In this document: positions 1 to 8,639 of the stretch, one piece after another
Position numbering within the stretch: position 1 is the first letter of the stretch
Layout of the letters: each line of letters begins with the position of its first letter
DNA from: Streptosporangium sp. NBC_01755
GTDB taxonomy: Bacteria; Actinomycetota; Actinomycetes; Streptosporangiales; Streptosporangiaceae
Direction of reading: 5' to 3'
Length of the DNA stretch: 64,000 bases
NCBI RefSeq assembly: GCF_035917995.1
Contig: NZ_CP109131.1
Coordinates: forward strand, 1,922,001 to 1,986,000
The notes under the pieces: generated by a model
Told to the model about the DNA's origin: nothing
Database searches by the model: none
Seen by the model: only the letters and a program-made list of their open reading frames with translations
Translations under genes and position numbers: made by a program

Positions 1-1
1 G

Positions 2-1321
2 GGGTTCGTCGCCATCAAGGATGGCGTGATCGTCGATGTCGGGCGACGAGAGGACCTCGCCGGCCGCTACCACGCGAAGCGCGTCATCGACGGCCGGAAC
101 AAGGTGACGATCCCCGGCCTGTCGAACGGTCACCGTCACCTGCTGTGTTGCGCCAAGGGGGCGATGCCTGAAGGGGGGACCACCCTCGACGCACTGCGGC
201 GCTTCATCTACCCATCCTTCTCACGGCTGACCGCCGAGGACATGCACGTCTACGCACTGCACGCGACCGCGGAGATGGTGCGCTTCGGAACCACAAGCTT
301 CGAAGAGCCAGGGTGCAACCACATCGAGGCCGTCATGACGGCGGTGGCGACGTCAGGCATGCGGTGCCGGATCGGTCCCTGGACGTGGGACCAGAACGGC
401 TCCGCCGGTCCTAGCGATCTTCCTGACTGGTTGAAGTTCGATGCCAAGGAGGCTATCAAGCGGCTCGAGTGGGGTGTGGAGACCGTCCGCTCTTTCAACA
501 ACCCGCGTATCCGGGATGCCGTGACGATCGAGGGCGTCGGCACCTGCTCCGATGAGCTGACCGTGGGCGCGGCGAGACTGGCGCTGGAAGCCGAGTCACT
601 GATGGTGATCCACAAGTCCACCAGCGAGCGCGAGGTGGCGCTGGAACTGAAGGCGTTCGGTCACCGGCCGATCGAGCACATGCACAAGATCGGTGCGCTC
701 AACGAGCGGGTCCTCATGAACCACGTCACAAGCGTGGCGGAGTGGGAGGTCCCCCTCATCGCCGATTCCGGTGCCCGGATCTCCCAGAACCCGAGTACCG
801 CGTTGAAGCTCGCCAAGGGCACGACCCAGTTCGGCAAGTGGCCCGAGTTGCTCGCCGCCGGCGTCCCGATCTGCCTGGGCACGGATGCCGAGAACTGCTC
901 GAACCACCAGGACATCACTCGGGCGATCTCGCTCGCCGCCCTGCTGCCGCGGGACGCTCGGCAGGACCCGAACGCCGTCAGCGCCGAGCAGGCGCTGGAG
1001 ATGGGCACCCTGGGCGGGTCGCGCGTGCTGGGGTGGGACGACATCGTCGGCGGCATCGAGGTCGGCAAGCAGGCCGACATCGTCGTCTACGAGGCCGACG
1101 ACTTCGACTGGCGGCCGCTGCACAACCCCGTCGCGAACCTCGTGTACGGGGCGACCGGGCACTCCGTCCACACCGTTCTGGTCAGTGGGGACATCCTGCT
1201 GGACAACAAGAAGCTCACCAGGGTCGACGAAGGCGCTCTCCGCGAGGAGGTCGAGAAGATCGACCGCCGCGTGCTCAAGGAGATCGGGATCGAGCCTCGC
1301 GGCACTTGGCCTATCTACTGA
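2..1321 (+). CDS. amidohydrolase family protein, 5' end outside the window
   Basis: The reading frame is open from the first complete codon, so the true start lies upstream; a GTG at 26 is an internal alternative. It belongs to the metal-dependent amidohydrolase superfamily (TrzN/AtzA/guanine- or SAH-deaminase branch). Counting from that GTG, metal ligands are GHRH (His36, His38), His196, His233 in MNHV and Asp287 in GTDAE, all in family order. The Glu normally three residues after the third His (HxxE) is Thr here (HKST), so an ordinary deaminase reaction is uncertain. It is the first visible gene of a run with a BMP-type ABC transporter, suggesting it hydrolyses or deaminates the imported compound. 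The substrate cannot be read from sequence. Confidence 0.85.
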   Translation, partial: GFVAIKDGVIVDVGRREDLAGRYHAKRVIDGRNKVTIPGLSNGHRHLLCCAKGAMPEGGTTLDALRRFIYPSFSRLTAEDMHVYALHATAEMVRFGTTSFEEPGCNHIEAVMTAVATSGMRCRIGPWTWDQNGSAGPSDLPDWLKFDAKEAIKRLEWGVETVRSFNNPRIRDAVTIEGVGTCSDELTVGAARLALEAESLMVIHKSTSEREVALELKAFGHRPIEHMHKIGALNERVLMNHVTSVAEWEVPLIADSGARISQNPSTALKLAKGTTQFGKWPELLAAGVPICLGTDAENCSNHQDITRAISLAALLPRDARQDPNAVSAEQALEMGTLGGSRVLGWDDIVGGIEVGKQADIVVYEADDFDWRPLHNPVANLVYGATGHSVHTVLVSGDILLDNKKLTRVDEGALREEVEKIDRRVLKEIGIEPRGTWPIY

Positions 1322-1386
1322 TGATCCGCTCTCACTCAGCGCCATTGCCGATGCTCTTCGGCTTCTTCCCCCAATGGAGCTTCATC

Positions 1387-2388
1387 ATGATAATTCCTTC
1401 ACGATTGACCGCCGCGGTGGCGGTGGCGGGATCGCTGCTGCTCACGAGCGCCTGCGGGGCTGGGGCAACCGATGCCCCCGAGGGCTCGGATAAGGAAAAG
1501 ACCATCCGAGTCGGAGTCGCTCTGGCTGGGCCCCGCAACGATAACGCCTTCTACCAGACGTATCTGGAAGGCGTCACCAAGAACGCTGAGGCGATGAACC
1601 TCAAGGTGTCGGTCGTCGACAACCTGGTCGCCCCTCAGCAGATCACGGACGCGCTGACCAACCTGGCCGCCGACAACGACCTCATCATCGGCGGCGGAAG
1701 CGCGCTGGTCGCCGGCGCGAACGCCATCGCGGCCACGCACCCCGACACGACCTTCGTGATGTCAGGTGTCGTCACGGAGGGCATCGGCAACCTCCACGCC
1801 TACATGATGCTGCAGGGCGTTCCCGCCTACGTCGCGGGCGTGCTCGCCGCCAAGGTCACCAAGACCGGAAAGGTCGGGTTCATCGGCGGGGCGCAGATCC
1901 CGCCGACCAGCCAGTCGGACATCGACTTCAAGGCCGGCGCTCACGCCACCACCCCGGGCATCAAGTATTCGGCGATCACCGTCGGGAGTTTCAGCGACGC
2001 CACCAAGGCCAAACAGGCCGCCGCCGCCCAGATCACCGACGGGGTCGACGTGATCTACGCGTTCGTCGACGCCGGTCTGCCGGGTGTGCTGCAGGCGATC
2101 GAGGAATCGGGCAAGGACGTCAAGGTGTTCAATCCCACCACCAACCGCTGCAAGGAGTCCGATGCCCTCATCGGCTACGACTACCAGAACAACCAGCAGC
2201 TGGTGACGACGATCCTGCAGGACTACACCAGTGGAAGGCTGCCCACGGGCACCAAGAAGTACGCGCTGGAGGACCCGAAGATTCAGAAGCTGACCATGTG
2301 CCCGAACTCCGCGGATCTGCAGGCCGAGGCGGACGCGGTCACGGCCAAGATCAACGCCGGTGAGATCAAGATGCCCGAGGGCGGTTGA
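1387..2388 (+). CDS. BMP-family substrate-binding lipoprotein of an ABC transporter
   Basis: This is a 333-aa extracytoplasmic binding protein of the basic membrane protein (BMP/Med, PnrA-like) family, whose members bind nucleosides or related compounds. It begins with a lipoprotein signal, MIIPSRLTAAVAVAG, and the Cys of TSAC at about residue 22 is the lipidation site. The mature part has the typical BMP repeats: VGVALAGPRNDNAFYQ, a glycine-rich GGGSAL segment, GKVGFIGG and GVDVIYAFVDAG. ATG 1387 was chosen because GGAG lies about 8 nt upstream and it opens the signal peptide; an in-frame ATG at 1321 would add an implausible leader. The ATPase gene starts 4 nt after its stop. Confidence 0.9.
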   Translation: MIIPSRLTAAVAVAGSLLLTSACGAGATDAPEGSDKEKTIRVGVALAGPRNDNAFYQTYLEGVTKNAEAMNLKVSVVDNLVAPQQITDALTNLAADNDLIIGGGSALVAGANAIAATHPDTTFVMSGVVTEGIGNLHAYMMLQGVPAYVAGVLAAKVTKTGKVGFIGGAQIPPTSQSDIDFKAGAHATTPGIKYSAITVGSFSDATKAKQAAAAQITDGVDVIYAFVDAGLPGVLQAIEESGKDVKVFNPTTNRCKESDALIGYDYQNNQQLVTTILQDYTSGRLPTGTKKYALEDPKIQKLTMCPNSADLQAEADAVTAKINAGEIKMPEGG

Positions 2389-2391
2389 TCG

Positions 2392-3951
2392 ATGATGCGC
2401 CAGCCCGAAGCACCCGACAAGGGGCAAATCACCTCCGAAGCGTTCCTCAAGATGCTGGGCATCTCGAAGCGTTACCCGGGAGTCGTCGCGAACGAGGACG
2501 TCACCTTCGAAGTGCTGCGCGGTGAGATTCACGCCCTTCTCGGCGAGAACGGAGCTGGCAAGAGCACGCTGATGAAGATCCTCGACGGGGTCGTGCAGGC
2601 GGACGAGGGCTCGATCCACGTCAACGGCCGGCAGGTCACGATCCGGCGGCCCCGCGATGCGCAACAGCTCGGCATCGGCATGGTCCACCAGCACTTCATG
2701 TTGGTGGCGGACATGACCGTGACCGAGAACATCGCCCTGACGGCACCAGGACACCTGGCCGCCGGATCGGATCTGGCAGGCGTCAGGGATCGGTTCACCC
2801 GGCTCGCCGAGCAGCACCGGCTGGAGGTCGATCCCGACGCTCGCATCAGCGAGCTGTCGGTCGGGGAACGGCAGCGCGTGGAGATCGTCAAGCTTCTCTA
2901 TCGAGACGCCGAGCTGCTGATCCTCGACGAGCCGACCGCGGTACTCACCCGAGGCGAGTGGCAGCATCTAGCGACGGTGCTGCGTGACTTGGCCCGGCAG
3001 GGCAAGTCCGTCATCATCATCACGCACAAGCTCGGCGAGGTGTTCGAGGTCGCCGACCGCTGCACCGTTCTGCGAGGCGGAAAGGTGGTCGGGGCCGTGA
3101 CCACGGCCGAGGCGACGGTGAAGGACCTCGTGCGGATGATGGTGGGCCGGGAGGTTCTGCTGCGCGTCCCCCGAGCCGAGGTCGAACCCGGCCCGGTCAT
3201 GCTCGACGTGCAGGGGGTGCATCTTCGCGACGCCGATGGCCGGGTGCGCCTAGACGACATCAACCTGCAGGTCAGGGCGGGAGAGGTGGTGGGGGTCGCC
3301 GGTGTCGAGGGGAACGGTCAGTCCGAATTGGTCGACATCCTCGCCGGCGCCCGGCAGCCGAGCCGGGGCCGTGTGCAGATCGGCGACGTCGAGATCGAGC
3401 GGCTGGACCCGAGTCTCGTCGCGGCCGCCGGCACTGCGGTGATCCCCGAGGACCGGCATCGTGACGCGGTCGCGTTGTCGCTCTCGATGGTCGACAACCT
3501 CATGGTGAAGAGCCTCGGCGATGACCGGTTCGTACGGTCGGGGATCCTGCGGCGTCGTGCCATCCGGGACCATTGCCGCAAGCTGATCAGCGACTACGAC
3601 ATCCGTGTGCCGGGCCTCGACGTACGGATGCGGCAACTGTCGGGCGGCAACCAGCAGAAGGCGGTCGTGGCGCGGGAGTTGGAACGATCCCCGAAGTTCC
3701 TCATCGCGGCACAACCGACTCGCGGACTCGACATCGGCGCGATGGAGTTCGTGTATCGGTGCGTCAACCGGCACCGGGAACAAGGGGGCGCGACGCTGCT
3801 CGTCTCGTCCGAGCTCGATGAGATTTTGACCCTGTCAGATCGGGTCGTGGTCATGGTGCGTGGCCGGATCGTCGGTGTCCTCGTCGGTGACGAGGCGACC
3901 TCGGAGACGATCGGCCACCTGATGTCCGGTGCAGCGGAAGCGATGGCATGA
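2392..3951 (+). CDS. ABC transporter ATPase with two nucleotide-binding domains (BMP-type importer)
   Basis: This 519-aa protein energises the importer and carries two fused ATPase domains, as in ribose and nucleoside (YufO/NupA-like) systems. Domain 1 has Walker A GENGAGKST (residues 51-59), signature LSVGERQR and Walker B LLILDEPTA. Domain 2 has the weak P-loop GVEGNGQSE, signature LSGGNQQK and the Walker B variant LIAAQPTRGLD. The Ala-Gln in place of Asp-Glu there is common in this subfamily, so one of the two sites is probably catalytically weak. The stop overlaps the start of the first permease (ATGA), which indicates translational coupling. Confidence 0.93.
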   Translation: MMRQPEAPDKGQITSEAFLKMLGISKRYPGVVANEDVTFEVLRGEIHALLGENGAGKSTLMKILDGVVQADEGSIHVNGRQVTIRRPRDAQQLGIGMVHQHFMLVADMTVTENIALTAPGHLAAGSDLAGVRDRFTRLAEQHRLEVDPDARISELSVGERQRVEIVKLLYRDAELLILDEPTAVLTRGEWQHLATVLRDLARQGKSVIIITHKLGEVFEVADRCTVLRGGKVVGAVTTAEATVKDLVRMMVGREVLLRVPRAEVEPGPVMLDVQGVHLRDADGRVRLDDINLQVRAGEVVGVAGVEGNGQSELVDILAGARQPSRGRVQIGDVEIERLDPSLVAAAGTAVIPEDRHRDAVALSLSMVDNLMVKSLGDDRFVRSGILRRRAIRDHCRKLISDYDIRVPGLDVRMRQLSGGNQQKAVVARELERSPKFLIAAQPTRGLDIGAMEFVYRCVNRHREQGGATLLVSSELDEILTLSDRVVVMVRGRIVGVLVGDEATSETIGHLMSGAAEAMA

Positions 3952-5051
3952 TGTCGGATCGATTGCGTGGACTGCTCATCGCGTGGGCGGTCTCCGTCGG
4001 CGCGGTGGTGCTGGCGCTCCTGGCGTCGCTGGCGATCGTGGCGGCAGCCGGCAGCTCGCCCGGCGAGGCCGCGCAGGCGCTTTACGACGGTGCGCTCGGG
4101 AGCACCGGCCGGATGGGTGCGATGCTGGCCAAGTCGGTGCCACTGACCCTGGCGGCGCTCGGATGGGTGCTCGCGTTCTCGGCCCGCCGGATCAACGTCG
4201 GGCTGGAAGGGCAGATCCTCGCGGGCGGCGTCGTCGCGGCGACCATCGGGCTGCTGATCAGTGGTATCCCGGCCGTCGTCCACCTGCCATTGATGATCCT
4301 GGGCGGCATCCTGGGCGGATGCCTGTGGGCCGGGGTCGCAGCGTGGTTGTGGGCCAAGCGCGACGTCAACGAGATCATCTCCACCCTGTTGCTCAACTTC
4401 GTCATGATCCAATGCGTCAGCTGGCTGGTCTCCGGTCCGCTGGAGGAGCCGACCCAGACACTCGGGCAGACCGCGCCGATCGAGCAGGCCGCGCGATGGC
4501 CGACGCTGATACCCGGGACGGTGCTGCACCTGGACTTCTTCCTGGTACCGGTGGCAGCGGTGGGGTTGTCCCTGCTCCTGCGCAACACCACGGCGGGGTT
4601 CCGGTTGCGCGCCACCGGCGCCAACCCCGACTTCGCCGCCTATTCCGGTATCAAGACCGTACGGATCTCCGCCCTGGCGCTCGTCGCGTCAGGTGGCCTC
4701 GCAGGGCTGGCGGGAGCGTCGCTGATCGGTGCCAGCCCGCAGGCCAACATGGCCGACAACTTCTCCGCCAACTACGGGTTCGAAGGCATCGTGGTCGCGC
4801 TGCTCGCGAGGAACTCGCCGCTGGCCTGCATCCCCGCCGCGTTCCTGTTCGCCTCCCTCAAGCAGGGCGGCGGCCTGTTGGAGGCACGCGTCGGTGTTCC
4901 GTCCGGACTCGTCCTGGTGACACAAGGTCTGGTCATCATCCTGGTCGCCGGCGCCGGTTACCTGTTCGAGAAACGGCGGGTCCGGCGGGTGTCGGCCAAG
5001 ACCTCGCCCGGATCGCAGCCGGTGGCAGCACTGACCTCAGAGACGAACTGA
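3948..5051 (+). CDS. ABC transporter permease (BMP/nucleoside-type), subunit 1
   Basis: This 367-aa inner-membrane permease is of the BPD_transp_2 (LivH/RbsC-like) type, with about 8-10 hydrophobic segments. The family motif region AFSARRINVGLEGQ lies near residues 77-90, and GLAGLAGASLIGASPQANMA with FEGIVVALLARNSPLA forms the conserved cytoplasmic/EAA-like area. It overlaps the ATPase gene by 4 nt and is followed after 15 nt by a second, paralogous permease. The pair should form the heterodimeric channel. The C-terminus is a short charged tail with no domain. Confidence 0.9.
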   Translation: MMSDRLRGLLIAWAVSVGAVVLALLASLAIVAAAGSSPGEAAQALYDGALGSTGRMGAMLAKSVPLTLAALGWVLAFSARRINVGLEGQILAGGVVAATIGLLISGIPAVVHLPLMILGGILGGCLWAGVAAWLWAKRDVNEIISTLLLNFVMIQCVSWLVSGPLEEPTQTLGQTAPIEQAARWPTLIPGTVLHLDFFLVPVAAVGLSLLLRNTTAGFRLRATGANPDFAAYSGIKTVRISALALVASGGLAGLAGASLIGASPQANMADNFSANYGFEGIVVALLARNSPLACIPAAFLFASLKQGGGLLEARVGVPSGLVLVTQGLVIILVAGAGYLFEKRRVRRVSAKTSPGSQPVAALTSETN

Positions 5052-5066
5052 TCAGGAGGCCGGACG

Positions 5067-6140
5067 ATGTCACCCCTTGACATGGCATGGCTGACGACGA
5101 CTCTGCTCCTCGCCGTGCCGATCCTGCTGGCCGCCAGCGGGGAGCTGGTCTCACAACGTAGCGGTGTCATGAACGTCGGGCTCGAAGGCATGATGCTCTT
5201 CGGCGCCTTCTTCGGGTTCCTGATCGTCGAGCAGACCAATTCGAGCTGGTTCGGCCTGCTCGTGGGCATCGTCGCCGGAACCAGCCTGGCGATGGTGATG
5301 GCGCTGCTGTCGGTCACGCTGCGCGCCGACCAGATCGTCGTCGGGGTCGGGATCAACCTGCTGGCGGCAGGCGTCACGATCTTCCTCAACCGTCAGATGT
5401 ACCTCGACGCCGGACAGGTCACCGTCGCCCGGATGGACAAGGTCCCGGTCCCTGTTCTCGCCGACCTTCCTGTCATCGGGCGCGTCTTCTTCGACCAGTC
5501 ACCCGTGGTGTACCTGTGCTACGGGATCGTTCCGCTCATCGCCTGGGTGCTGTACCGCCGCAAGTGGGGCCTGGCCGTTCGTGGTTCCGGCGAGCTTCCC
5601 GAAGCGGTCGAGACCGCTGGTATCAACGTCAACCGGGTCCGCTGGAGCGCCGTGCTCCTCGCCGGAGGCCTCTCCGGCCTGGGCGGCGCATTCCTGTCGG
5701 TGGTGCAGGTCGGGTTGTTCATCGAAGGGATGACCAGCGGTCGCGGCTTCCTCGCGCTGGCCGCCGTCGTGTTCGGCAAGTGGCATCCCCGCGGGATGAT
5801 CCTCGCGTGCCTGCTCTTCGGTGGGGCCGACGCGCTGCAACTGCGGCTGCAGGGAGCCGAGACGATCCCGTCGGTGGTCTGGCTGGCCGCAGTCGCGGTA
5901 GCGGTCGTGTTCCTGGTCCGCCACGTGCGCCGCAACGGCGTCACCAAATCCGGATGGGTCCTGGCGGGCGCCGTGCCGGTGATCGCGGCGCCGCTGGTGT
6001 TCGACCTCGCCCTGTCGCTGCCGGCGCAGCTGTGGCTCGCTCTTCCCTACATCCTCAGCCTGGCGGCGCTCGGCGGACTGGTGGGACGGGCCCGGGTCCC
6101 CTCCGCGCTCGCCGAACCCTTCGACCGGAAGAACCTGTAG
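5067..6140 (+). CDS. ABC transporter permease (BMP/nucleoside-type), subunit 2
   Basis: This 357-aa membrane permease is the partner of the preceding one. It has the matching conserved SQRSGVMNVGLEGMMLFGA near the N-terminus and GGLSGLGGAFLSVVQVG with RGFLALAAVVFGKWHP in the cytoplasmic coupling region. A GGAGG ribosome site lies 5-10 nt before ATG 5067. The C-terminal two or three extra hydrophobic segments extend beyond the minimal permease core. Together with the lipoprotein and the double ATPase this completes a four-gene importer, most like the guanosine/nucleoside importers of Firmicutes; the substrate is inferred only by family. Confidence 0.9.
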   Translation: MSPLDMAWLTTTLLLAVPILLAASGELVSQRSGVMNVGLEGMMLFGAFFGFLIVEQTNSSWFGLLVGIVAGTSLAMVMALLSVTLRADQIVVGVGINLLAAGVTIFLNRQMYLDAGQVTVARMDKVPVPVLADLPVIGRVFFDQSPVVYLCYGIVPLIAWVLYRRKWGLAVRGSGELPEAVETAGINVNRVRWSAVLLAGGLSGLGGAFLSVVQVGLFIEGMTSGRGFLALAAVVFGKWHPRGMILACLLFGGADALQLRLQGAETIPSVVWLAAVAVAVVFLVRHVRRNGVTKSGWVLAGAVPVIAAPLVFDLALSLPAQLWLALPYILSLAALGGLVGRARVPSALAEPFDRKNL

Positions 6141-6167
6141 CCCGCGTTCGCCACCTTGGAGATCTGT

Positions 6168-6578
6168 ATGAGCCTTGTCCGCAAGCTTCACCACGTCGCC
6201 TTCGCCGAGGAGACCGGTGCCCCGTGGGTGCGACTCCTGTGCGATCTGCTCGGCACCCCGGTCGAGCACAGCGAGAGCGCCGACGGGTTCGTCGAACGCA
6301 TGATCCCGGTTGGCGACTGTTGGCTGCAGGCGCTCGAGGCTACGGGCGACGGCGTCGTCCGTAGTTCCATCCAACGGCGCGGGGAAGGGTTCCACCACCT
6401 CGCGTTCGAAGTAGATGACATCGAAGAAACGATCGCTGTCCTGCGCGCCCGTGGGGTGATGTTCATCGACGAGAAACCACGCCCCGGTGGGATGGGTACG
6501 CAGATCATGTTCGCGCATCCCCACTCGTTCGGCGGTGTCCTGGTCGAGTTCGTCCAGGAACCCAGCCACACGGCGTGA
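6168..6578 (+). CDS. VOC-superfamily protein, methylmalonyl-CoA epimerase type
   Basis: This 136-aa protein has the paired beta-alpha-beta-beta-beta fold of the VOC (glyoxalase/epimerase) superfamily. Candidate metal-binding positions are HHVAFAEE near the N-terminus, GFHHLAFEVDD in the middle and GVLVEFVQ at the C-terminus, the pattern of methylmalonyl-CoA epimerases. ATG 6168 has GGAG about 7 nt upstream; an in-frame TTG at 6156 would overlap that site. It precedes a meaB-type GTPase by 26 nt. The pair suggests racemisation of an acyl-CoA such as 2-methylmalonyl-CoA ahead of a B12-dependent mutase. The exact substrate is inferred. Confidence 0.78.
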   Translation: MSLVRKLHHVAFAEETGAPWVRLLCDLLGTPVEHSESADGFVERMIPVGDCWLQALEATGDGVVRSSIQRRGEGFHHLAFEVDDIEETIAVLRARGVMFIDEKPRPGGMGTQIMFAHPHSFGGVLVEFVQEPSHTA

Positions 6579-6604
6579 ACGACAGGCAAGACGGAGGCTG
6601 AGCG

Positions 6605-7642
6605 ATGAGGCAGGATCCGGGGCGGAATGTCGCGCAACTGGTGAAGCAGGCGCTCGACGGGGAGCTGCGGGCGGTGGCCCGGATGATCTCCCTGGTCGAG
6701 AACGCGTCTCCGCTCCTGCGTGAGATTATGGCCGGCCTCGCGCCGTACACGGGAAACGCGCACGTCGTCGGTATCACGGGCGCGCCCGGCGTGGGGAAGT
6801 CGACCTCCACGTCGGCACTGGTGAGCGTGTTACGCAGGCAAGGCAAGCAGGTGGGGGTACTCGCCGTTGACCCGTCATCACCGTTTTCCGGCGGTGCGCT
6901 GCTAGGTGATCGCGTACGCATGCAGGACCATGCCCACGACAGGGGCGTCTACATCCGGTCGATGGCGTCGCGAGGGCAGCTCGGAGGGCTGGCCCGGGTA
7001 ACCCCGCATGCGTTACGGATCCTTGACGCCGCGGGCTGCGACGTCATCATTATCGAGACCGTCGGCGTCGGGCAGAGTGAGGTTCAGATCGCTGGAATGG
7101 CCGACACGACGGTGGTGCTGTTAGCCCCCGGCATGGGAGACGGGATCCAGGCAGCGAAAGCCGGGATCTTGGAGATCGGCGATGTGTACGTCGTGAACAA
7201 GGCTGACCGGGGCGGCGCCGACCAGGTGCGCCGCGACGTACGCGCCGCAACCCAGGTGATGGACCGCAGGCCAGATCAGTGGCGGCGTCCAGTGCTCAGA
7301 CTGGTCGCGCAAACTGGCGACGGAATCCAAGAGGTCGCTGACGTGCTGACCGAACATCTGGAGTGGATGACATCCAACGGACAGCTGCGGCAGCGACGTC
7401 TGGCCCGCGCGAAAGTAGAGATCGAAACGATCGCCGTGACGTCGCTGCGGGAAGACTGGGAAGGGATTCGCGGCGATGCCGTGCTCGACGAGTTCGCGGA
7501 ACAAGTCGTTGCAGGAACGACCGACCCGTACGCGGCAGCAGACATGCTGCTGGCGACATGGCGGAGGGTCATGGTGCAGGGCCGCCTAGGGGAGTTCGGT
7601 GCCGGCCATGCGGCCGACAATCTCAGCGGCGGGCAGCTTTGA
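6605..7642 (+). CDS. meaB: MeaB/ArgK-type G-protein chaperone for B12-dependent mutase
   Basis: This 345-aa SIMIBI-class GTPase guards and reloads adenosylcobalamin in methylmalonyl-CoA-type mutases. The P-loop GAPGVGKST (residues 59-67) is followed by the switch segment VLAVDPSSPFSGGALLGDRVRM. Further motifs are IIIETVGVGQSEV (Walker B/G3) and VVNKADRGG (G4). Length and the N-terminal helices match the family; the C-terminal dimerisation arm is present. No mutase subunit lies in the window; large and small subunits are expected upstream of position 1 or elsewhere. It ends the transport/catabolic operon, and mobile-element debris begins directly behind it. Confidence 0.92.
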   Translation: MRQDPGRNVAQLVKQALDGELRAVARMISLVENASPLLREIMAGLAPYTGNAHVVGITGAPGVGKSTSTSALVSVLRRQGKQVGVLAVDPSSPFSGGALLGDRVRMQDHAHDRGVYIRSMASRGQLGGLARVTPHALRILDAAGCDVIIIETVGVGQSEVQIAGMADTTVVLLAPGMGDGIQAAKAGILEIGDVYVVNKADRGGADQVRRDVRAATQVMDRRPDQWRRPVLRLVAQTGDGIQEVADVLTEHLEWMTSNGQLRQRRLARAKVEIETIAVTSLREDWEGIRGDAVLDEFAEQVVAGTTDPYAAADMLLATWRRVMVQGRLGEFGAGHAADNLSGGQL

Positions 7643-7689
7643 GTTCCTCGCGACGTTCGGTGGTCGCGGACGCCGGTCGGCCCGCATCT

Positions 7690-7976
7690 TTCACAGTGGC
7701 CCGGACAAGATCGTATCGCGCTGCTGAAGCACCCGACCCCGGTATTCGGTACGACGGCGTCGATGCCGATCGTCTGGCGAACGCCGGGCGAGGTGACCGC
7801 ACACCACCTGACCAGGATCGGCCGGGCACGCGCCACCATCCGCCGCCGTGTGTGGGACCTGCTCGCCCGGCGCCCTGACGGATTCCCCTGGGTGAGCACC
7901 GCCGGCCGCGCCGTGAACGGGTGGATCGTGCTGGACGCCGACGCCTCGATCGTGACCAGCGCGTCGGACAAACAGG
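7690..7976 (+). pseudogene. IS1380-type transposase fragment
   Basis: The frame holding ATG 7763 encodes a recognisable internal piece of an IS1380-family (DDE) transposase: FGTTASMPIVWR, then GRARATIRRRVWDL, then GWIVLDADASIVTSASDKQG. The last matches the catalytic aspartate strand D-x-D-A-(T/S)-x-V-x-x-H/A-S-D/E-K of the family. Both ends of the gene and the downstream catalytic residues are missing. Translation runs on into a nonsense frame at about 7977, where a different gene fragment begins. No inverted repeats could be placed. It is a relic from an insertion next to meaB. Confidence 0.7.
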
Positions 7977-8639
7977 GCCAGCGGGGAAGCCTCCCACCGC
8001 TACCAGGCAGGACACTTCGTCCGCTGGAGCATCGGCCAGCGACTCACCACGCTGTCCTTTCCCGCCACCCGCTGGCACGGCCCCACCCAAGTACTGGACG
8101 AGGAAAGTCGCTGGGAGGCAGCCCGCCGCCTGCTCCACGACGACACCATCGGCAACCGGGACCGCCTCGCGGGTCTTCTCGTCCTGCTCTATGCCCAACC
8201 AGTCGCCCGGATCAGCCGACTGACCACCGACCAGATCACCATCGACGGCACAACGGTCCGCATCCGCCTGGGATCAGCGCCTATCACCCTGCCCGAACCC
8301 GTCGCCGACCTCACCCGCCGGCTCCTGGACGGCAAACGTGGACACGCCACCACCGGCACCGGGAACCCCTCACCCCGGCTGTTCCCCGGAGGCCGGCCCG
8401 GCCGCCCGATCAGCTCCACCCACCTCGGACAACGCCTCAAAAACCTCGACATCCAACCCGGCCAAGCACGCTCCGCCGCACTCTTCCAACTCGCCACCGA
8501 ACTCCCCGCAGCCCTGCTCGCCCGCATGCTCGGCATCCACATCGACGTCGCCGTCGCCTGGCAACGCGCCAGCAGCGGCGGCTGGATGACCTACGCCGCC
8601 GACGTCAGCCGCCGATCCACGAAGGACACCGCACAGTGA
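7977..8639 (+). pseudogene. C-terminal remnant of a tyrosine-recombinase-like (XerD-type) protein
   Basis: In frame 3 the sequence reads without a stop from about 7980 to the TGA at 8637-8639. It encodes about 220 residues typical of the C-terminal half of actinobacterial XerD-like integrases: RDRLAGLLVLLYAQPVARIS, then LPEPVADL, RLFPGGRPGRPIS, ARSAALFQLATELPAALLAR and MLGIHIDVAVAWQ. There is no credible start codon in frame and the N-terminal half is absent, being replaced by transposase sequence. Its stop overlaps the GTG of the downstream kinase (GTGA), as if the two were once co-translated. Confidence 0.65.

Noticed and set aside
742-1386. Long open frame ahead of the BMP lipoprotein
   Set aside because: It lies out of frame within the amidohydrolase gene and is Arg/Pro-rich; the lipoprotein signal starts only at 1387.
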